Positions 8,516-20,101 are shown, counted from the stretch's first letter. The stretch is 22,952 nucleotides of DNA from Alphaproteobacteria bacterium (GCA_002749135.1 NVVY01000014.1:37488-60439); one strand, 5' to 3'. Made by a program: numbers and translations. The notes: generated by a model from the letters alone, not told the origin.

Positions 8516-8725
8516 ATGACCGATGCAAAAGACGCTCCAAAAATAAATTTCGGCAAGGTCGATCCCAAACTGCTGGAAATACTGGCCTGTCCCCTGACCA
8601 AAAGCAGCCTGCGCTATGACGAAAAAGCGGGCGAACTGATCAGTGACAAAGCAGGCCTTGCCTTTCCCGTTCGTGATGGTATCCCCATCATGCTGATCGA
8701 GGAAGCGCGGGAGATTGAACAATAA
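8516..8725 (+). CDS. Trm112/YcaR-like small protein
   Basis: This is a 69-residue protein with [18 protein letters not shown] followed by [19 protein letters not shown], the conserved core of the Trm112/UPF0434 (YcaR) family. In eukaryotes and archaea Trm112 activates several methyltransferases. The role of bacterial homologues is poorly defined. It has one of the two N-terminal cysteines often seen in zinc-ribbon relatives (ACPLT), so zinc binding is doubtful. AGGAT precedes the ATG at 8516. It is last in the rightward operon and faces lpd tail to tail with 36 bases between them, where I see no obvious terminator hairpin. Confidence 0.86.
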   Translation: MTDAKDAPKINFGKVDPKLLEILACPLTKSSLRYDEKAGELISDKAGLAFPVRDGIPIMLIEEAREIEQ

Positions 8726-8761
8726 TCAACTCATTTTATTGGCAGAAATAGCGGGTGATAA

Positions 8762-10168
8762 CTACATATGAACGGCGCGGCCATCGGTGGCCATGGCGGC
8801 TTCGCGAACAGCTTCGGTTTCCGTGGGGTGTGCATGACAGGTATAGGCCAGATCCTCTGCCGTAATACCCTTTTCCACCGCCAGCGTTAACTCGGCGATC
8901 ATATTGCCCGCATCGGCCCCGATGATATGAGCGCCCAGAATCTTGTCCGTTACGGCACAGCTCAGGATTTTAACGAACCCGTCGGTCTGGCGGTTGGCCT
9001 TGGCCCGGCTGTTGGCAGTAAAAGGAAATTTGCCGACCACATAGCCTGTACCGGCTTCTTTCAAAGCTTCCTCTGTCTTACCCACACTGGCGACCTCGGG
9101 CATGGTATAGATCACGCCCGGAATGGCGTCATAATTCACATGACCGGCAAAGCCCGCGATAATTTCGGCCACCGCCGTGCCTTCGTCCTCGGCCTTATGG
9201 GCCAGCATAGCCCCGCGTACCACATCACCAATGGCATAAATGCCCTTGATATTGGTCTGAAAATGATCGTCAATTTCCACTTGGCCCCGCTCTGTCATCT
9301 TGACCCCGGCATCTTCCAGCCCAAGGCCGTCCGTATAGGGTTTGCGGCCCACAGCCACCAGAACCACATCACATTTAATCTGCTCAACGTCCCCGCCTGC
9401 CGACGGTTCCACGGACACACTGACGGATGCCTTGGTCTTTTTAACGGCGGTGACTTTTGATTTCAGCTTGAATTTAAAGCCCTGTTTCTTCAGGATACGG
9501 GCAAAGGTCTTGCTGACCTCGCCGTCCATTTCGGGGGTGATCCGGTCCATAAATTCGACCACCGTCACCTCAGCCCCCAGGCGTTTCCAGACCGACCCAA
9601 GTTCAAGCCCGATCACACCGCCGCCGATAACCACCATATGTTTAGGCACCTTGGGCAGGCTGAGCGCACCAGTGGAGGAAATAACCTGTTTCTCATCAAT
9701 ATCTATGCCCGGCAGGCTGGCCACATCAGAGCCGGTGGCAATGACAATATTCTTGGCTGACAGCACGCGCTCACCGCCCGCTGTCAGGTCAACCTTGACC
9801 GACCCCTGACCGGTAATTATGCCGCGCCCTTCGATATAGTCCACCTTGTTCTTTTTCAACAGGTAAGCAACACCGTCAGTCAGTCCCTTGACTGTATCAT
9901 CCTTGGAGGCCATGAGTTCGGCAATATCAATGGAGACCTTGCCCGTCTTGATACCGAATTTGGCCATGCCATGCTCGGCTTCCGCGTAAAGCTCGGAGGC
10001 ATGAAGCAAAGCCTTTGATGGCATACAGCCCACATTCAGACAGGTTCCGCCCAAGGCTCCGCGCATTTCAACGCAGGCCACGCTCAGACCCAATTGCGCC
10101 GCCCGAATGGCACAGACATATCCGCCCGGCCCGCCACCAATGATTACAACATCAAAATTATCAGACAT
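8762..10168 (-). CDS. lpd: Dihydrolipoyl dehydrogenase (E3)
   Basis: The FAD enzyme reoxidises dihydrolipoamide on the E2 subunit and passes electrons to NAD+. In this operon it most likely serves the 2-oxoglutarate dehydrogenase complex. The 468-residue product has an FAD-binding motif IIGGGPGGY at residues 9-17, the redox pair C43-LNVG-C48, a second dinucleotide fold [13 protein letters not shown] near 179, the FAD motif IYAIGDV, and the catalytic dyad H447-P-T-E-T-E452 near the C-terminus. All key residues are present and the length is normal. The ATG at 10168 has AAGGAT seven bases upstream. It is the last gene of the leftward TCA operon, 11 bp after sucB. Confidence 0.97.
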   Translation of the reverse strand: MSDNFDVVIIGGGPGGYVCAIRAAQLGLSVACVEMRGALGGTCLNVGCMPSKALLHASELYAEAEHGMAKFGIKTGKVSIDIAELMASKDDTVKGLTDGVAYLLKKNKVDYIEGRGIITGQGSVKVDLTAGGERVLSAKNIVIATGSDVASLPGIDIDEKQVISSTGALSLPKVPKHMVVIGGGVIGLELGSVWKRLGAEVTVVEFMDRITPEMDGEVSKTFARILKKQGFKFKLKSKVTAVKKTKASVSVSVEPSAGGDVEQIKCDVVLVAVGRKPYTDGLGLEDAGVKMTERGQVEIDDHFQTNIKGIYAIGDVVRGAMLAHKAEDEGTAVAEIIAGFAGHVNYDAIPGVIYTMPEVASVGKTEEALKEAGTGYVVGKFPFTANSRAKANRQTDGFVKILSCAVTDKILGAHIIGADAGNMIAELTLAVEKGITAEDLAYTCHAHPTETEAVREAAMATDGRAVHM

Positions 10169-10179
10169 AGTCTATCCTT

Positions 10180-11376
10180 TTATAAATCCAGTGTCAGCCG
10201 TTGGGGGTCTTCCAGACATTCTTTTACCCGCACAAGGAAAGTCACCGCGCCCCGGCCATCCACCACCCGGTGATCATAGCTGAGCGACAGATACATCATG
10301 GGCCGGATCACCATCTGACCCTGTTCAACCATGACCCGTTCCTTGATGGCGTGCATGCCCAATATACCCGATTGGGGCGCATTCAAAATCGGCGAGGACA
10401 ACAGAGAGCCAAAGATACCGCCGTTGGAAATGGTAAAGGTGCCGCCCTGCATTTCATCCATGCTGAGCTTGCCATCACGGGCGCGGCCCCCAAGGCGGAC
10501 AATCTCTTTTTCCACTTCGGAGAAACTGCGGTCCTGACAATCGCGCACCACCGGCACCACAAGTCCTGCTGGCGTGCTGGCCGCAACCCCGATATGGTAG
10601 TAGTTTTTATAGACAATGGCATCGTCGCGAACTTCCGCATTGACCTCGGGAATTTCCTTCAGGGCCTGTACGCAGGCCTTGACGAAAAAAGACATGAACC
10701 CCAGTTTGGACCCATGTTTTTTCTCAAACATTTCCTTATATTGGGTGCGCAGGGCGATGATCGCTGACATATCCACCTCATTATAGGTGGTCAGCATGGC
10801 CGCCGTATTCTGGGCATCCTTCAAACGTTTGGCAATGGTCCGGCGCAGGCGGGTCATAGGCACCACTTCTTCGCGCGGCAAGGCCTCTGCCAGAACCGCA
10901 GTGGCCGGGGCCGCCGCTGGTGCAGGGGCCGTCCCATGCTCAAGGAAATTCAGTACATCCGCCTTGGTGACAATACCGTCCGGGCCGGTGCCAACAATTT
11001 TGCTGAGATCAACAGCCTTTTCCGCCGCAACCTTGGCCGCAGAAGCCCGCACGCCGCCGCCTGCTGATACCGGAGCTTTTTCCGCCGCCGGAGCTTCGGC
11101 CTTTGGTGTGGTTGGCGTTGCCGGGGCATTGCCGTGGGCTGTTTCGTCTATTTTTGCCAAAAGCGCGCCAACCCCGACCGTTTCACCTTCCTCGGCGATA
11201 ATTTCGGACAAGGCACCGCTGGCGGTGGCATTGACCTCCAGCGCGACTTTATCGGTTTCAAGTTCACAAATGGGTTCATCGACGGCGACCGCGTCGCCCA
11301 CGGATTTAAACCACTTGCCAACGGTGGCTTCAGTTACGGATTCACCCAGAACCGGAACATGGATTTCGATAGCCAT
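10180..11376 (-). CDS. sucB: 2-oxoglutarate dehydrogenase E2, dihydrolipoyl succinyltransferase
   Basis: This is the core acyltransferase of the 2-oxoglutarate dehydrogenase complex; it moves succinyl groups from lipoamide to CoA. The 398-residue product has a lipoyl domain (about 1-76) with the attachment lysine K43 in [11 protein letters not shown], an Ala/Pro-rich linker, a peripheral-subunit-binding domain (about 109-146), a second linker, and the catalytic domain ending in SYDHRVVDG with H369 and D373. The N-terminus [19 protein letters not shown] is typical of E2o rather than pyruvate dehydrogenase E2. There is a single lipoyl domain, as is usual for SucB. It lies 13 bp after sucA and 11 bp before lpd, consistent with one transcript giving matched subunits. 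Confidence 0.97.
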   Translation of the reverse strand: MAIEIHVPVLGESVTEATVGKWFKSVGDAVAVDEPICELETDKVALEVNATASGALSEIIAEEGETVGVGALLAKIDETAHGNAPATPTTPKAEAPAAEKAPVSAGGGVRASAAKVAAEKAVDLSKIVGTGPDGIVTKADVLNFLEHGTAPAPAAAPATAVLAEALPREEVVPMTRLRRTIAKRLKDAQNTAAMLTTYNEVDMSAIIALRTQYKEMFEKKHGSKLGFMSFFVKACVQALKEIPEVNAEVRDDAIVYKNYYHIGVAASTPAGLVVPVVRDCQDRSFSEVEKEIVRLGGRARDGKLSMDEMQGGTFTISNGGIFGSLLSSPILNAPQSGILGMHAIKERVMVEQGQMVIRPMMYLSLSYDHRVVDGRGAVTFLVRVKECLEDPQRLTLDL

Positions 11377-11389
11377 TAGCCCTACTCCT

Positions 11390-14332
11390 TTAATCTTTTA
11401 TCGTTAAGGCCTGATCGATCAGGTCTTGTTGTTGTTTCAAATGACGGCTCATCTGTCCGGTGGCGGGCGATGCCGCCGCGCTCCGTCCGGCATATTTCGC
11501 CCGTGTCGAGGCCATATCACAGCCCCCAAGGCTTTCCTCAATCAGAGGTTCGATGAAGGACCATGCGCCCATGTTTTTTGGCTCTTCCTGACACCAGACC
11601 AACACCTCTGCATTGGGGAATCGGGACAGTTCCGCGACCATCACATCTTGAGGATAGGGATAAAGCTGTTCCACCCGCAGGATGTAGGTATCGGCCTGTT
11701 CGCGTTTATCTCTTTGTTCCAATATATCAAAATAGACCTTGCCGGAACAGAGGATCACCCGCTTGATGTCCTTGTCTTTTTTCAGTTTGATGCTCAATTC
11801 AGGATCGCTTTGGGCCGTATCCCACAGCAGACGGTGAAATTCAGTATTCTCGGCCATTTCAGACAGTTTGGAGACCGCCATCTTGTGACGCAGCAAAGAT
11901 TTTGGCGTCATCATAACCAGCGGTTTACGGAATTTCCGTTTCATCTGACGGCGCAGGATATGGAAATAATTGGCCGGGGTGGTGCAATTGGCCACCTGCA
12001 TATTATCCTCGGCACATGACTGAAGATAACGTTCCAGGCGGGCAGAGGAATGTTCCGGTCCCTGTCCCTCATAGCCATGGGGCAACAGGACAACAAGGCC
12101 GCTCATGCGCAGCCATTTTGCCTCGCCGGAGGATATGAACTGGTCAAAGATCATCTGGGCGCCATTGGCAAAATCACCAAATTGTGCTTCCCACAGAACC
12201 AAAGCATCCGGCTCCGCTACCGTGTAGCCATATTCAAAACCCAGCACGCCGACCTCGGACAAAGCACTGTCAATCACCTCAAAAGTAGCATAGGAATCGG
12301 ACTCGTCTGTGACATTTTTCAGGGGCGTATAGCGGTCCTCGGTTTCCTGATCGATAAAGACAGAATGACGGTGAGAAAAAGTCCCCCGCTGGCTGTCCTG
12401 ACCGGAAAGCCGCACCCGGTGGCCTTCGCGGATCAAAGCGCCAAAGGCCAAAGCCTCAGCAGTGGCCCAGTCAAGACCTGTCCCCGTGTCAAGCATGGTG
12501 GCCTTGGCATCCAATATGCGTTTCAGGGTCCGGTGAACATTGAACCCGTCGGGCACCGTGGTCAGCACCCGGCCAATATCCTGTAATTCATCAATATGAA
12601 CCCCGGTGCCCGCAGAACGGCGCAGGTCTTCTGAATCCCGTTCGTAACCGGACCAGCGACCGGCAAACCAGTCGGCCTTGCCCACCTTGTATTTTTTAGC
12701 CGCCTTCATTTCCACATCAAGATAGCTGGCCACATCCCTGACCATCTTGTCGGCCTGTTCCTGGGTGATCAGGCCCTCCCGGATCAGGCGTTCCGCGTAA
12801 ATCTTGCGGGTGGGTTTATGGTTCTTGATCCTTTTATACATCAGGGGCTGGGTGAAGGCGGGCTCATCGCCCTCATTATGACCAAAACGCCGATAGCAGA
12901 ACATATCCACCACCACGTCAGACCTGAAACGCTGACGAAATTCCGTGGCCATTTTCATCACATAGACCACCGCTTCGGGATCATCCCCGTTCACATGGAA
13001 CACAGGGGCCTGAACCGCCTTTGCCATGTCGGACGGATAGGGGGAGGAACGGGAATAATAGGGCGATGTGGTAAAGCCGATCTGGTTATTGACGATCACA
13101 TGGATAGTGCCGCCGGTCTGATAACCTTTCAGGCCGCTGAGCGCGAAACATTCCGCCACCAGCCCCTGACCGGAAAAGGCCGCATCGCCGTGCATCAGCA
13201 AAGTCAGAACACTATTGCCCGAGGTATCATGACGCTGGGTCAGCTTGGCCCGTGCCTTGCCCAAAGCCACCGGATCAACCGCCTCAAGATGGGACGGGTT
13301 CGGGGTCAGAGACAAATGAACATCATTGCCGTCAAAAGAACGGTCAGAAGACGCGCCAAGATGATATTTCACATCGCCGGAGCCTTCCACATCATCGGGC
13401 TTGTAGGAACCGCCATGAAATTCATGAAAGATGGCCCGGATCGGCTTGCTCAGCACATTGGCCAGCACATTGAGCCGCCCCCGGTGAGGCATACCAATAA
13501 CAATTTCCTCAACACCATTCTGGCCGCCGGTTTTGATTATGGCTTCCAATGCCGGAATCAGAGATTCACCGCCATCAAGACCAAAGCGTTTGGTGCCGAT
13601 ATATTTTTTGGCCAGATACTGTTCAAAACCCTCGGCTTCGGCCAGCTTCTGGAGGATGGCCAGCTTACCCTGTTCGGTAAAATTTATTTGCTTGTCCCGG
13701 CCTTCAATGCGCGACTGAATCCACGCCTTTTCTTCCGGATGATTAATATGCATGAATTCAACGCCAACACTGGCGCAGTAAGTCCGGTTCAGGATGGTCA
13801 ATACTTCCCGCAGGGTCGCCACCTCAAGCCCCAGAACATTGTCCAGAAAGATCGGGCGGTCCATGTCATCCGCGCCAAAGCCGTAAGTGGCCGGGTCAAG
13901 TTCCGTATGCAGAGGACGGTCTTCCAGCTCAAGCGGATCAAGCCGGGCGTGGAGGTGACCCCGCACCCGGTAGGTTCGAATTAACATCAGACAGCGAATA
14001 GTGTCCAGCGTTGCCGACCGGATTTCGCTTTCCGAGGCCCCGCCTTTTTTACGGGCAGGCGCGCTATCCATATAGCCGGGATCAAGGGCGGAGAGATAAT
14101 CATCCTCCGCCGATTTGACCTTATGATCCCAGTCCGGGCGTTCCCATGAGGCGGCGGGCTTGTCAACGCCCGCATCCAGCAAGGCTTTGGCGTCTTCGGC
14201 CAGACCCTCAAAATAGGTCGCCCATGAGCTGTCCACCGATGTGGGGTCTTTGGTGTAACGGGCAAAAAGTTCTTCGACGAAAGCACCGCTGGACCCGTTT
14301 AGCAGACTCTCAGTTTCCAGATAAACATTCAT
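11390..14332 (-). CDS. sucA: 2-oxoglutarate dehydrogenase E1 component
   Basis: This is the thiamine-diphosphate-dependent decarboxylase that commits 2-oxoglutarate to succinyl transfer. The 980-residue product starts with the E1o N-terminal segment ([20 protein letters not shown]), has [13 protein letters not shown] at about 280-292 and the thiamine-binding GDAAFSGQG at 382-390 followed by VNNQIGFTT, and ends with the conserved transketolase-like C-terminal domain ([12 protein letters not shown]). Length is normal for the family and no frame break is visible. The ATG at 14332 begins [16 protein letters not shown]. It lies 43 bp downstream of sucD and 13 bp upstream of sucB. A 388-codon open frame antisense to it (12818-13984) is a shadow of its codon usage. 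Confidence 0.97.
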   Translation of the reverse strand: MNVYLETESLLNGSSGAFVEELFARYTKDPTSVDSSWATYFEGLAEDAKALLDAGVDKPAASWERPDWDHKVKSAEDDYLSALDPGYMDSAPARKKGGASESEIRSATLDTIRCLMLIRTYRVRGHLHARLDPLELEDRPLHTELDPATYGFGADDMDRPIFLDNVLGLEVATLREVLTILNRTYCASVGVEFMHINHPEEKAWIQSRIEGRDKQINFTEQGKLAILQKLAEAEGFEQYLAKKYIGTKRFGLDGGESLIPALEAIIKTGGQNGVEEIVIGMPHRGRLNVLANVLSKPIRAIFHEFHGGSYKPDDVEGSGDVKYHLGASSDRSFDGNDVHLSLTPNPSHLEAVDPVALGKARAKLTQRHDTSGNSVLTLLMHGDAAFSGQGLVAECFALSGLKGYQTGGTIHVIVNNQIGFTTSPYYSRSSPYPSDMAKAVQAPVFHVNGDDPEAVVYVMKMATEFRQRFRSDVVVDMFCYRRFGHNEGDEPAFTQPLMYKRIKNHKPTRKIYAERLIREGLITQEQADKMVRDVASYLDVEMKAAKKYKVGKADWFAGRWSGYERDSEDLRRSAGTGVHIDELQDIGRVLTTVPDGFNVHRTLKRILDAKATMLDTGTGLDWATAEALAFGALIREGHRVRLSGQDSQRGTFSHRHSVFIDQETEDRYTPLKNVTDESDSYATFEVIDSALSEVGVLGFEYGYTVAEPDALVLWEAQFGDFANGAQMIFDQFISSGEAKWLRMSGLVVLLPHGYEGQGPEHSSARLERYLQSCAEDNMQVANCTTPANYFHILRRQMKRKFRKPLVMMTPKSLLRHKMAVSKLSEMAENTEFHRLLWDTAQSDPELSIKLKKDKDIKRVILCSGKVYFDILEQRDKREQADTYILRVEQLYPYPQDVMVAELSRFPNAEVLVWCQEEPKNMGAWSFIEPLIEESLGGCDMASTRAKYAGRSAAASPATGQMSRHLKQQQDLIDQALTIKD

Positions 14333-14375
14333 ATATCAGGCTCTTTTTGTTTAATTGCACCCAGACCTTAGCGGA

Positions 14376-15251
14376 TTAACCTTTCAAAACCCCTAACAGG
14401 GTTGTGCCAAGTTCCGCCGGCGATTCAGTGACCGTAATGCCGGCACTTTTCATGGCCTCGATCTTGTCCTCGGCGCCGCCTTTGCCGCCAGATACGATGG
14501 CGCCTGCATGGCCCATAGTCCGGCCCGGAGGAGCCGTGCGTCCGGCAATAAAGCCGACAACAGGCTTCTTGATCTTGGAGGATTTCAGGAACTCCGCCGC
14601 TTCTTCTTCCGCAGAACCGCCAATTTCCCCGATCATGATGATGCTGTCCGTATCATCGTCCGCGAGGAAGCCTTCCAGCACGTCAATGAAGTTGGTGCCA
14701 TTAACCGGATCACCGCCAATGCCAACGCAGGTGCTTTGACCAAGGCCAACCGCCGTTGTCTGGCCCACGGCCTCATAGGTCAGCGTACCGGAGCGGGAGA
14801 CAATGCCGACCCGGCCCGGATTATGGATATGACCGGGCATGATGCCGATCTTGCATTCGCCGGGGGTAATGACGCCCGGACAGTTAGGACCCACAAGGCG
14901 CGTATTGGAGCCTTGCAAAGCCCGTTTTACTTTAACCATGTCCAGCACCGGAATGCCCTCGGTAATACAAACCGCAAGTTCAATCCCCGCGTCAATGGCT
15001 TCCAGAATGGCATCCGCCGCAAAGGGGGGCGGCACGTAAATCACTGTCGCATTGGCCCCGGTGACCGATACCGCCTCATCAACCGTGTTAAAGATCGGCA
15101 GGTCAAGATGGATACGTCCGCCTTTGCCCGGTGTCACGCCGCCAACCATTTTGGTGCCGTAAGCAATGGCTTGCTCGGAATGGAAAGTGCCCTGGGCGCC
15201 GGTAAAGCCCTGACAGATTACTTTTGTTTCGGAATTAATAAAGATTGACAT
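14376..15251 (-). CDS. sucD: Succinyl-CoA synthetase alpha subunit (ADP/GDP-forming)
   Basis: Together with SucC it makes succinate, CoA and a nucleoside triphosphate from succinyl-CoA. The 291-residue product has the CoA-binding N-terminal fold ([18 protein letters not shown]), [21 protein letters not shown] in the middle, and the phosphorylated histidine H248 in [13 protein letters not shown]. The [14 protein letters not shown] segment contributes to the active site. Length and motifs are standard. Its ATG overlaps the sucC stop by one base (TGATG), which implies translational coupling and equal subunit supply. Confidence 0.97.
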   Translation of the reverse strand: MSIFINSETKVICQGFTGAQGTFHSEQAIAYGTKMVGGVTPGKGGRIHLDLPIFNTVDEAVSVTGANATVIYVPPPFAADAILEAIDAGIELAVCITEGIPVLDMVKVKRALQGSNTRLVGPNCPGVITPGECKIGIMPGHIHNPGRVGIVSRSGTLTYEAVGQTTAVGLGQSTCVGIGGDPVNGTNFIDVLEGFLADDDTDSIIMIGEIGGSAEEEAAEFLKSSKIKKPVVGFIAGRTAPPGRTMGHAGAIVSGGKGGAEDKIEAMKSAGITVTESPAELGTTLLGVLKG

Positions 15252-16420
15252 CAGGAAGCCTCCTTCACAGCGTTAACGACCTTTGTCGCGGCGTCACCCA
15301 TATCATCGGCAGAGATGATCGGCAGCCCGCTGTCAGCCATAATTTTTTTACCCAGTTCTACATTCGTTCCCTCAAGGCGCACCACAAGCGGCACAGACAG
15401 GGAAACTTCTTTCGCCGCCGAGACAACGCCATCGGCAATCACGTCACAGCGCATAATCCCGCCAAAGATATTCACCAGAATACCTTCCACATTGCTGTCG
15501 CTGAGAATGATTTTAAAGGCTTCGGTAACCCGCTCTTTGGTCGCCCCGCCGCCCACATCAAGGAAGTTGGCCGGGGAGCCGCCCTTCAGCTTGATAATAT
15601 CCATGGTCGCCATGGCCAGTCCGGCGCCATTGACCATACAGCCAATGCTGCCGTCCAGCTTGATATAGTTCAGCTCATGCTTGGCGGCTTCCAGTTCCAT
15701 GGGGTCTTCTTCGCTGGGGTCGCGCAATTCCACCACATCGGGGTGACGGAACAGGCTGTTGCTATCGAAACCCATCTTGGCATCCAGAACGACGATCTCA
15801 TCATCCTGCGTGACCACCAACGGGTTGATTTCCAGCATGGCGGCATCTTTGGCCATGAAGGCTTCATACAATGTTGCGATCACCTTGGCAGCCTTGCTGG
15901 CCACCTTGCCCTCAAGGCCCAGACCAAAGGCCACTTTGCGGCAATGAAAGCCGGACAGGCCGGAGGCCGGATCAATGGAGATGGTCACAATCTTTTCAGG
16001 GGTGGCTGCCGCCACTTCCTCAATATCCATGCCGCCTTCGGAAGAGGCCATGATGGCGACCCGGCTGGTGCTGCGATCCACCAGAATGCTCACATAAAGC
16101 TCATTGGCGATAGCGCAACCATCTTCGATATAGACCCGCTTGACTTCCTTGCCTTCAGGGCCAGTCTGATGAGTAACAAGCGTCATGCCGATCATTTCAC
16201 CGGCAATTTTCTTCACCTCTTCAACAGATTTGACGACCTTGACGCCGCCGCCCTTACCGCGCCCACCGGCGTGGATCTGGGCCTTGACAACCCAGACCGG
16301 GCCGCCAAGATCCTTGGCAATCTGTTCGGCTTCCTGCGCTGTATAGGCAACACCCCCGTTTAAAACCGGGGCACCGAACGTCTTTAACAGGCTTTTCGCC
16401 TGATATTCATGGATGTTCAT
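15251..16420 (-). CDS. sucC: Succinyl-CoA synthetase beta subunit
   Basis: This is the ATP-grasp subunit that sets nucleotide specificity and pairs with SucD. The 389-residue product begins [19 protein letters not shown], has the nucleotide-binding [16 protein letters not shown] near residue 46, EINPLVV in the grasp domain, and the C-terminal [18 protein letters not shown]. Family-standard length with no breaks. The stop overlaps the sucD start. It lies 34 bp downstream of mdh, so the order mdh-sucC-sucD-sucA is likely one transcript. Whether it prefers ATP or GTP cannot be read by eye. Confidence 0.97.
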   Translation of the reverse strand: MNIHEYQAKSLLKTFGAPVLNGGVAYTAQEAEQIAKDLGGPVWVVKAQIHAGGRGKGGGVKVVKSVEEVKKIAGEMIGMTLVTHQTGPEGKEVKRVYIEDGCAIANELYVSILVDRSTSRVAIMASSEGGMDIEEVAAATPEKIVTISIDPASGLSGFHCRKVAFGLGLEGKVASKAAKVIATLYEAFMAKDAAMLEINPLVVTQDDEIVVLDAKMGFDSNSLFRHPDVVELRDPSEEDPMELEAAKHELNYIKLDGSIGCMVNGAGLAMATMDIIKLKGGSPANFLDVGGGATKERVTEAFKIILSDSNVEGILVNIFGGIMRCDVIADGVVSAAKEVSLSVPLVVRLEGTNVELGKKIMADSGLPIISADDMGDAATKVVNAVKEAS

Positions 16421-16454
16421 TTGTTTCTACCTTTTATGTTTAGGGTCATAAAAT

Positions 16455-17721
<1,267 letters not shown>

Positions 17722-18879
17722 TTAAACAGCATGGCCCCGGGCCAGATAGTCCTGACTCTGCATTTCAATCAGGCGCGATACGGTGCGCTGAAACTCGAAA
17801 TTACCATGGCCATCGGGATAGAGATCCGCCGGGCGCACCGCCGCGCAACAAAGAAAATTGACATTATTCTCATATAATACATCAATGAAGGTTACAAAGC
17901 GTTTTGCCTCATTGCGCATTGACGGGCCAAGGCGGGGAATACCGACCATAATCACCGTATGAAACTGCCAGGCGATCTCCAGGTAATCCGCCGCGCCCAA
18001 GGCCGCGCCGCAGAGTTTCTTGAAAGAAAATACCGCAACCCCCTTGTCCGCCACCGGCACATGAATGGTCCGCCCCTGCACCGTTAGCGCCACAGGCCCG
18101 ACCCTGGATCGGTCCGCAACCTCATGATCGGTCATCTGCCAGAAGGCTTTCGACAAGGCCTTGGTCGCGACCTCGCCCAATGGATGATAATAGACTTTAA
18201 TGCCCTTCATGCGTTCCATGCGGTAATCTATGGGGCCGTTCAGGCTAACCACATCCAGCTTTTCGGTGATCATATCAATGGTCGGCAGAAACAGATCCCG
18301 GTTCAGACCACCCAGATACAGATCGGCGGGCGGGCGGTTGGAGGTCAGCACCATGACCACCCCAAGGTCCAGAAGGTGCCTGAACAGACGGCCAAGGATC
18401 ATGGCATCGGTCACGTCAGACACCTGAAACTCATCAAAACACAACAGCAGGCTGCTTTTTGAGATTTTATCGGCCAGCGGCGGGATTGGGTCATCCTCGT
18501 CAGTGCCGTGCATTTCCTTGCGGCCCGCTGAACTCATGTAACGCCATTCATGCATGGCTTTATGGATTTCCAGCATGAAGCTGTGAAAATGCACCCGTCT
18601 TTTAGCCGCAAGCGGCACCGCCGCGAAAAATAAGTCCATAATCATGGACTTGCCTCGCCCCACATCGCCGTGTACATACAGGCCCCTGGGGAAAGGCACA
18701 TTCTTACGGGATTTAAGCAGGCGGCCTAAAAGACCTTTCTTGCCGGGCAGCTTTTCCTCATAACCAATCAGCTCATTATGGAGGTTTTGCAATTTCTCCA
18801 TAATAGCCAACTGATGACTGTCGGGCCTCAGCTCGCCATCGGCCAACATACGCCTGTATCGACTTAAAGGATCAGACAA
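17722..18879 (-). CDS. zapE: ZapE/AFG1-like cell-division ATPase
   Basis: This is an AFG1-family P-loop ATPase. In E. coli ZapE associates with the FtsZ ring and supports division under low oxygen or heat; in mitochondria the homologue aids quality control. The 385-residue product has Walker A GDVGRGKS at 71-78, Walker B LLLCFDEFQVSD at about 144-155, and LTSNRPP at 178-184, with the conserved N-terminal Y-x-L/D-x-x-Q pattern (SRYRRMLADGELRPDSHQ). The frame begins after an in-frame stop 12 bases upstream, and the only start that keeps the conserved N-terminus is a TTG at 18879. It has no clear Shine-Dalgarno sequence, so initiation may be weak. It lies in the same direction as lolA and mdh but is separated from lolA by a terminator-like hairpin. 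Confidence 0.92.
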   Translation of the reverse strand: MSDPLSRYRRMLADGELRPDSHQLAIMEKLQNLHNELIGYEEKLPGKKGLLGRLLKSRKNVPFPRGLYVHGDVGRGKSMIMDLFFAAVPLAAKRRVHFHSFMLEIHKAMHEWRYMSSAGRKEMHGTDEDDPIPPLADKISKSSLLLCFDEFQVSDVTDAMILGRLFRHLLDLGVVMVLTSNRPPADLYLGGLNRDLFLPTIDMITEKLDVVSLNGPIDYRMERMKGIKVYYHPLGEVATKALSKAFWQMTDHEVADRSRVGPVALTVQGRTIHVPVADKGVAVFSFKKLCGAALGAADYLEIAWQFHTVIMVGIPRLGPSMRNEAKRFVTFIDVLYENNVNFLCCAAVRPADLYPDGHGNFEFQRTVSRLIEMQSQDYLARGHAV

Positions 18880-18899
18880 AATAAATATTCACTACTTAA

Positions 18900-18905
18900 A
18901 TTATA
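18900..18905 (-). promoter_or_regulatory. Candidate -10 box for zapE
   Basis: A perfect TATAAT on the minus strand lies about 20 bases before the zapE TTG start and overlaps the tail of the terminator T-run. The matching -35 region (TTAATG at 18923-18928) is poor. A start here would give a very short leader. Confidence 0.4.
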
Positions 18906-18937
18906 AAAAAACCAGTCATAGGCATTAAGGCCCATGA
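18905..18937 (-). terminator. Rho-independent terminator downstream of the original lolA end
   Basis: On the minus strand TCATGGGC pairs with GCCTATGA (8 bp with one G-U pair) around a 6-base loop. This is followed by CTGG and then seven T. It points the same way as lolA and lies upstream of zapE, so it would end ftsK-lolA transcription. Its position behind the 19074-19202 fragment suggests that fragment is the ancestral lolA end. Confidence 0.6.
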
Positions 18938-19073
18938 AATCCACCATATTCTATATTCATTTTTCTCCTGGCCCTAGACTCGATTCACAATAGTGCTTAA
19001 TTTTCAGATCATATCTGAACTAATATAATTACCAAAATTTTATATAGCGACTCATGTACATGGATTCATACAA
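18938..19073. other. AT-rich spacer between terminator and lolA remnant
   Basis: I see no gene of useful size here. It contains a perfect inverted repeat TTCAGAT-cat-ATCTGAA (19003-19019) of unknown role and a short 11-codon frame (18925-18960, minus) with an AGGAG upstream, which I do not call a gene. Confidence 0.4.
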
Positions 19074-19202
19074 CCCTCCATTCCCTACCGTCTGCGGGGG
19101 CCGTGCCTTTTGGGGCGGGGGTCTTTGAAGGTGAAGCGCTTTTTGTCGATGGCCACATTATATTCCGGATTTACCAATGCCACACGGGTGGTATAGCCCT
19201 GG
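19074..19202 (-). pseudogene. Duplicate 3' end of lolA (remnant)
   Basis: This 129-bp segment matches 22044-22172, the end of intact lolA, with six differences and no gaps. It encodes the last 38-39 residues of LolA (ending [13 protein letters not shown]) plus the stop at 19085-19087 and eleven bases beyond. All six differences are transitions that leave the protein unchanged (five third-base, one Leu TTG/CTG). The match stops exactly where repeat A begins at 19202-19203, so the remnant is cut by that repeat. It is not a working gene, but the purely synonymous divergence shows it was a selected gene end before or while it diverged. Confidence 0.93.
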
Positions 19203-19230
19203 ATCAATGGGGTCAGAGTCATTTGATTTT
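19202..19230 (-). repeat. 29-bp RAYT-associated repeat, copy A
   Basis: It is the reverse complement of the repeat whose core is CTCTGACCCCATTGATC and is 26/29 identical to copy B at the other end of the transposase gene. The transposase stop codon (19219-19221) lies inside it. Its outer end abuts the lolA remnant. Confidence 0.88.
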
Positions 19231-19944
19231 AGTTTTCTTTGATTTCTCATGATATGCTTTTGACTTTCTATCTCCGCCCCGTGGCTTTGGCGTTACTCTG
19301 CGTCCTAATGTCTGGGCTATCTGTTGTTTAAACCGCTCATCGCCCAATACCCACCCTTTGCCTGTAACGCTCCTTATATTAGCAATGTCCTTATCTGTTA
19401 TACTATGGTCAAACAGGGCGCGATAAGCTTCACGTCGGTCCGCGTCATTGCGCCCAAGGGTAACATAACAGGCATGGGGTGTTAGCAGTAAAATCTGTTT
19501 ATTCATCGCATTACCCCGGAAACTCGACCAAGGGTATTCCGACGGGTGAGACACCATGGCCGCCCTTACCGGATTAAGCTCAATATAGCGGCTAACCAGC
19601 AACAAATAGAGGGGGCTGTCGATCAGGGTTGATTTATAGCGGCCCTCACATAACGTCCCGGTACGTTTATAGGTCAGATTGATATAGCGGACATACGTCT
19701 GGCCCAGAGACTGCATCATCTGACTAACGCCGGTTTTGGTGCGAGGCGTGACAAGAAGATGAACATGGTTGGTCATCAGGACAAAGGCATGGATCGCTAC
19801 ATTATATTGCTCTGCATATTGCTTTAACTTGTCCAGATAAAATTTATAGTCTTCATCGGTAAAGAAAATTGCCTGACGATTGTTGCCACGTTGGATGATG
19901 TGTTGGGGGACGTCAGGTAAATTCATTCTTGCAAGCCGGGCCAT
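19219..19944 (-). CDS. REP-associated tyrosine transposase (RAYT, Y1 transposase family)
   Basis: This is a single-strand-DNA transposase of the IS200-related RAYT family. The 241-residue product starts MARLARMNLPDVPQHIIQRG, has the metal-binding H60-x-H62 motif (MTNHVHLLV), the helix with candidate catalytic tyrosines Y84/Y87 (GQTYVRYIN) and the RAYT-typical GTLCEGRYKS and SRYIELNPVRA segments. I chose the ATG at 19944 because the family N-terminus begins there and AGAGG lies ten bases upstream; the frame extends 17 codons further without family similarity. Inverted 29-bp repeats A (19202-19230) and B (19998-20026) flank it, and its stop codon is within repeat A. RAYTs usually act on short palindromic repeats in the host genome, so repeats A-E are its probable substrates. 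Confidence 0.93.
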   Translation of the reverse strand: MARLARMNLPDVPQHIIQRGNNRQAIFFTDEDYKFYLDKLKQYAEQYNVAIHAFVLMTNHVHLLVTPRTKTGVSQMMQSLGQTYVRYINLTYKRTGTLCEGRYKSTLIDSPLYLLLVSRYIELNPVRAAMVSHPSEYPWSSFRGNAMNKQILLLTPHACYVTLGRNDADRREAYRALFDHSITDKDIANIRSVTGKGWVLGDERFKQQIAQTLGRRVTPKPRGGDRKSKAYHEKSKKTKIK

Positions 19945-19997
19945 GGTAACATACGCCTCTAATATGTTAAAATATGAGGGTAGCACAGGCAACACAG

Positions 19998-20026
19998 AAA
20001 ATCAATCAACTCTGACCCCATTGATC
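19998..20026 (+). repeat. 29-bp RAYT-associated repeat, copy B
   Basis: Core CTCTGACCCCATTGATC preceded by AAAATCAATCAA. It is identical to copy D, with 33 bp identical when four flanking bases are counted. It can fold with ATCAAT pairing with ATTGAT around a 13-base loop, the imperfect-palindrome form expected of REP-like units. Confidence 0.88.
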
Positions 20027-20055
20027 AAAGGAGAGACTAACACGGGCAGGAAGTT

Positions 20056-20074
20056 AAATCAATTTACTCTGACC
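20056..20074 (+). repeat. RAYT-associated repeat, copy C, left half (split by the IS4-family element)
   Basis: The left part is AAATCAATTTACTCTGACC; the right part continues at 21358-21366. Removing the IS and one 9-bp duplicate restores a full repeat whose ends AATCAAT and ATTGATT form a 7-bp stem, the best-paired of the copies. Confidence 0.82.
20066..20074. repeat. Left 9-bp target-site duplication of the IS4-family element
   Basis: ACTCTGACC directly precedes the left terminal repeat and is repeated exactly at 21349-21357 after the right one. Nine bases is within the range for IS4-family elements. Confidence 0.87.
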
Positions 20075-20091
20075 CATTGCTGTCCCACTTA
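20075..20091 (+). repeat. IS4-family left terminal inverted repeat
   Basis: CATTGCTGTCCCACTTA, an exact inverse match to 21332-21348. Confidence 0.9.
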
Positions 20092-20101
20092 TTTTGAGTT
20101 T

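Noticed and set aside
12818..13984. Long open frame (388 codons) on the plus strand
   Set aside because: It is exactly antisense to sucA, whose motifs and length are complete; its sequence is low in recognisable motifs and reflects codon bias of the real gene.
15245..16363. Long open frame (372 codons) on the plus strand
   Set aside because: It is antisense to sucC over its whole length and resembles no protein I recognise.
18925..18960. An 11-codon frame with AGGAG upstream, between the lolA remnant and zapE, as a possible leader peptide
   Set aside because: It overlaps the terminator stem, has only four to five bases between the ribosome site and ATG, and its codons show no regulatory pattern.
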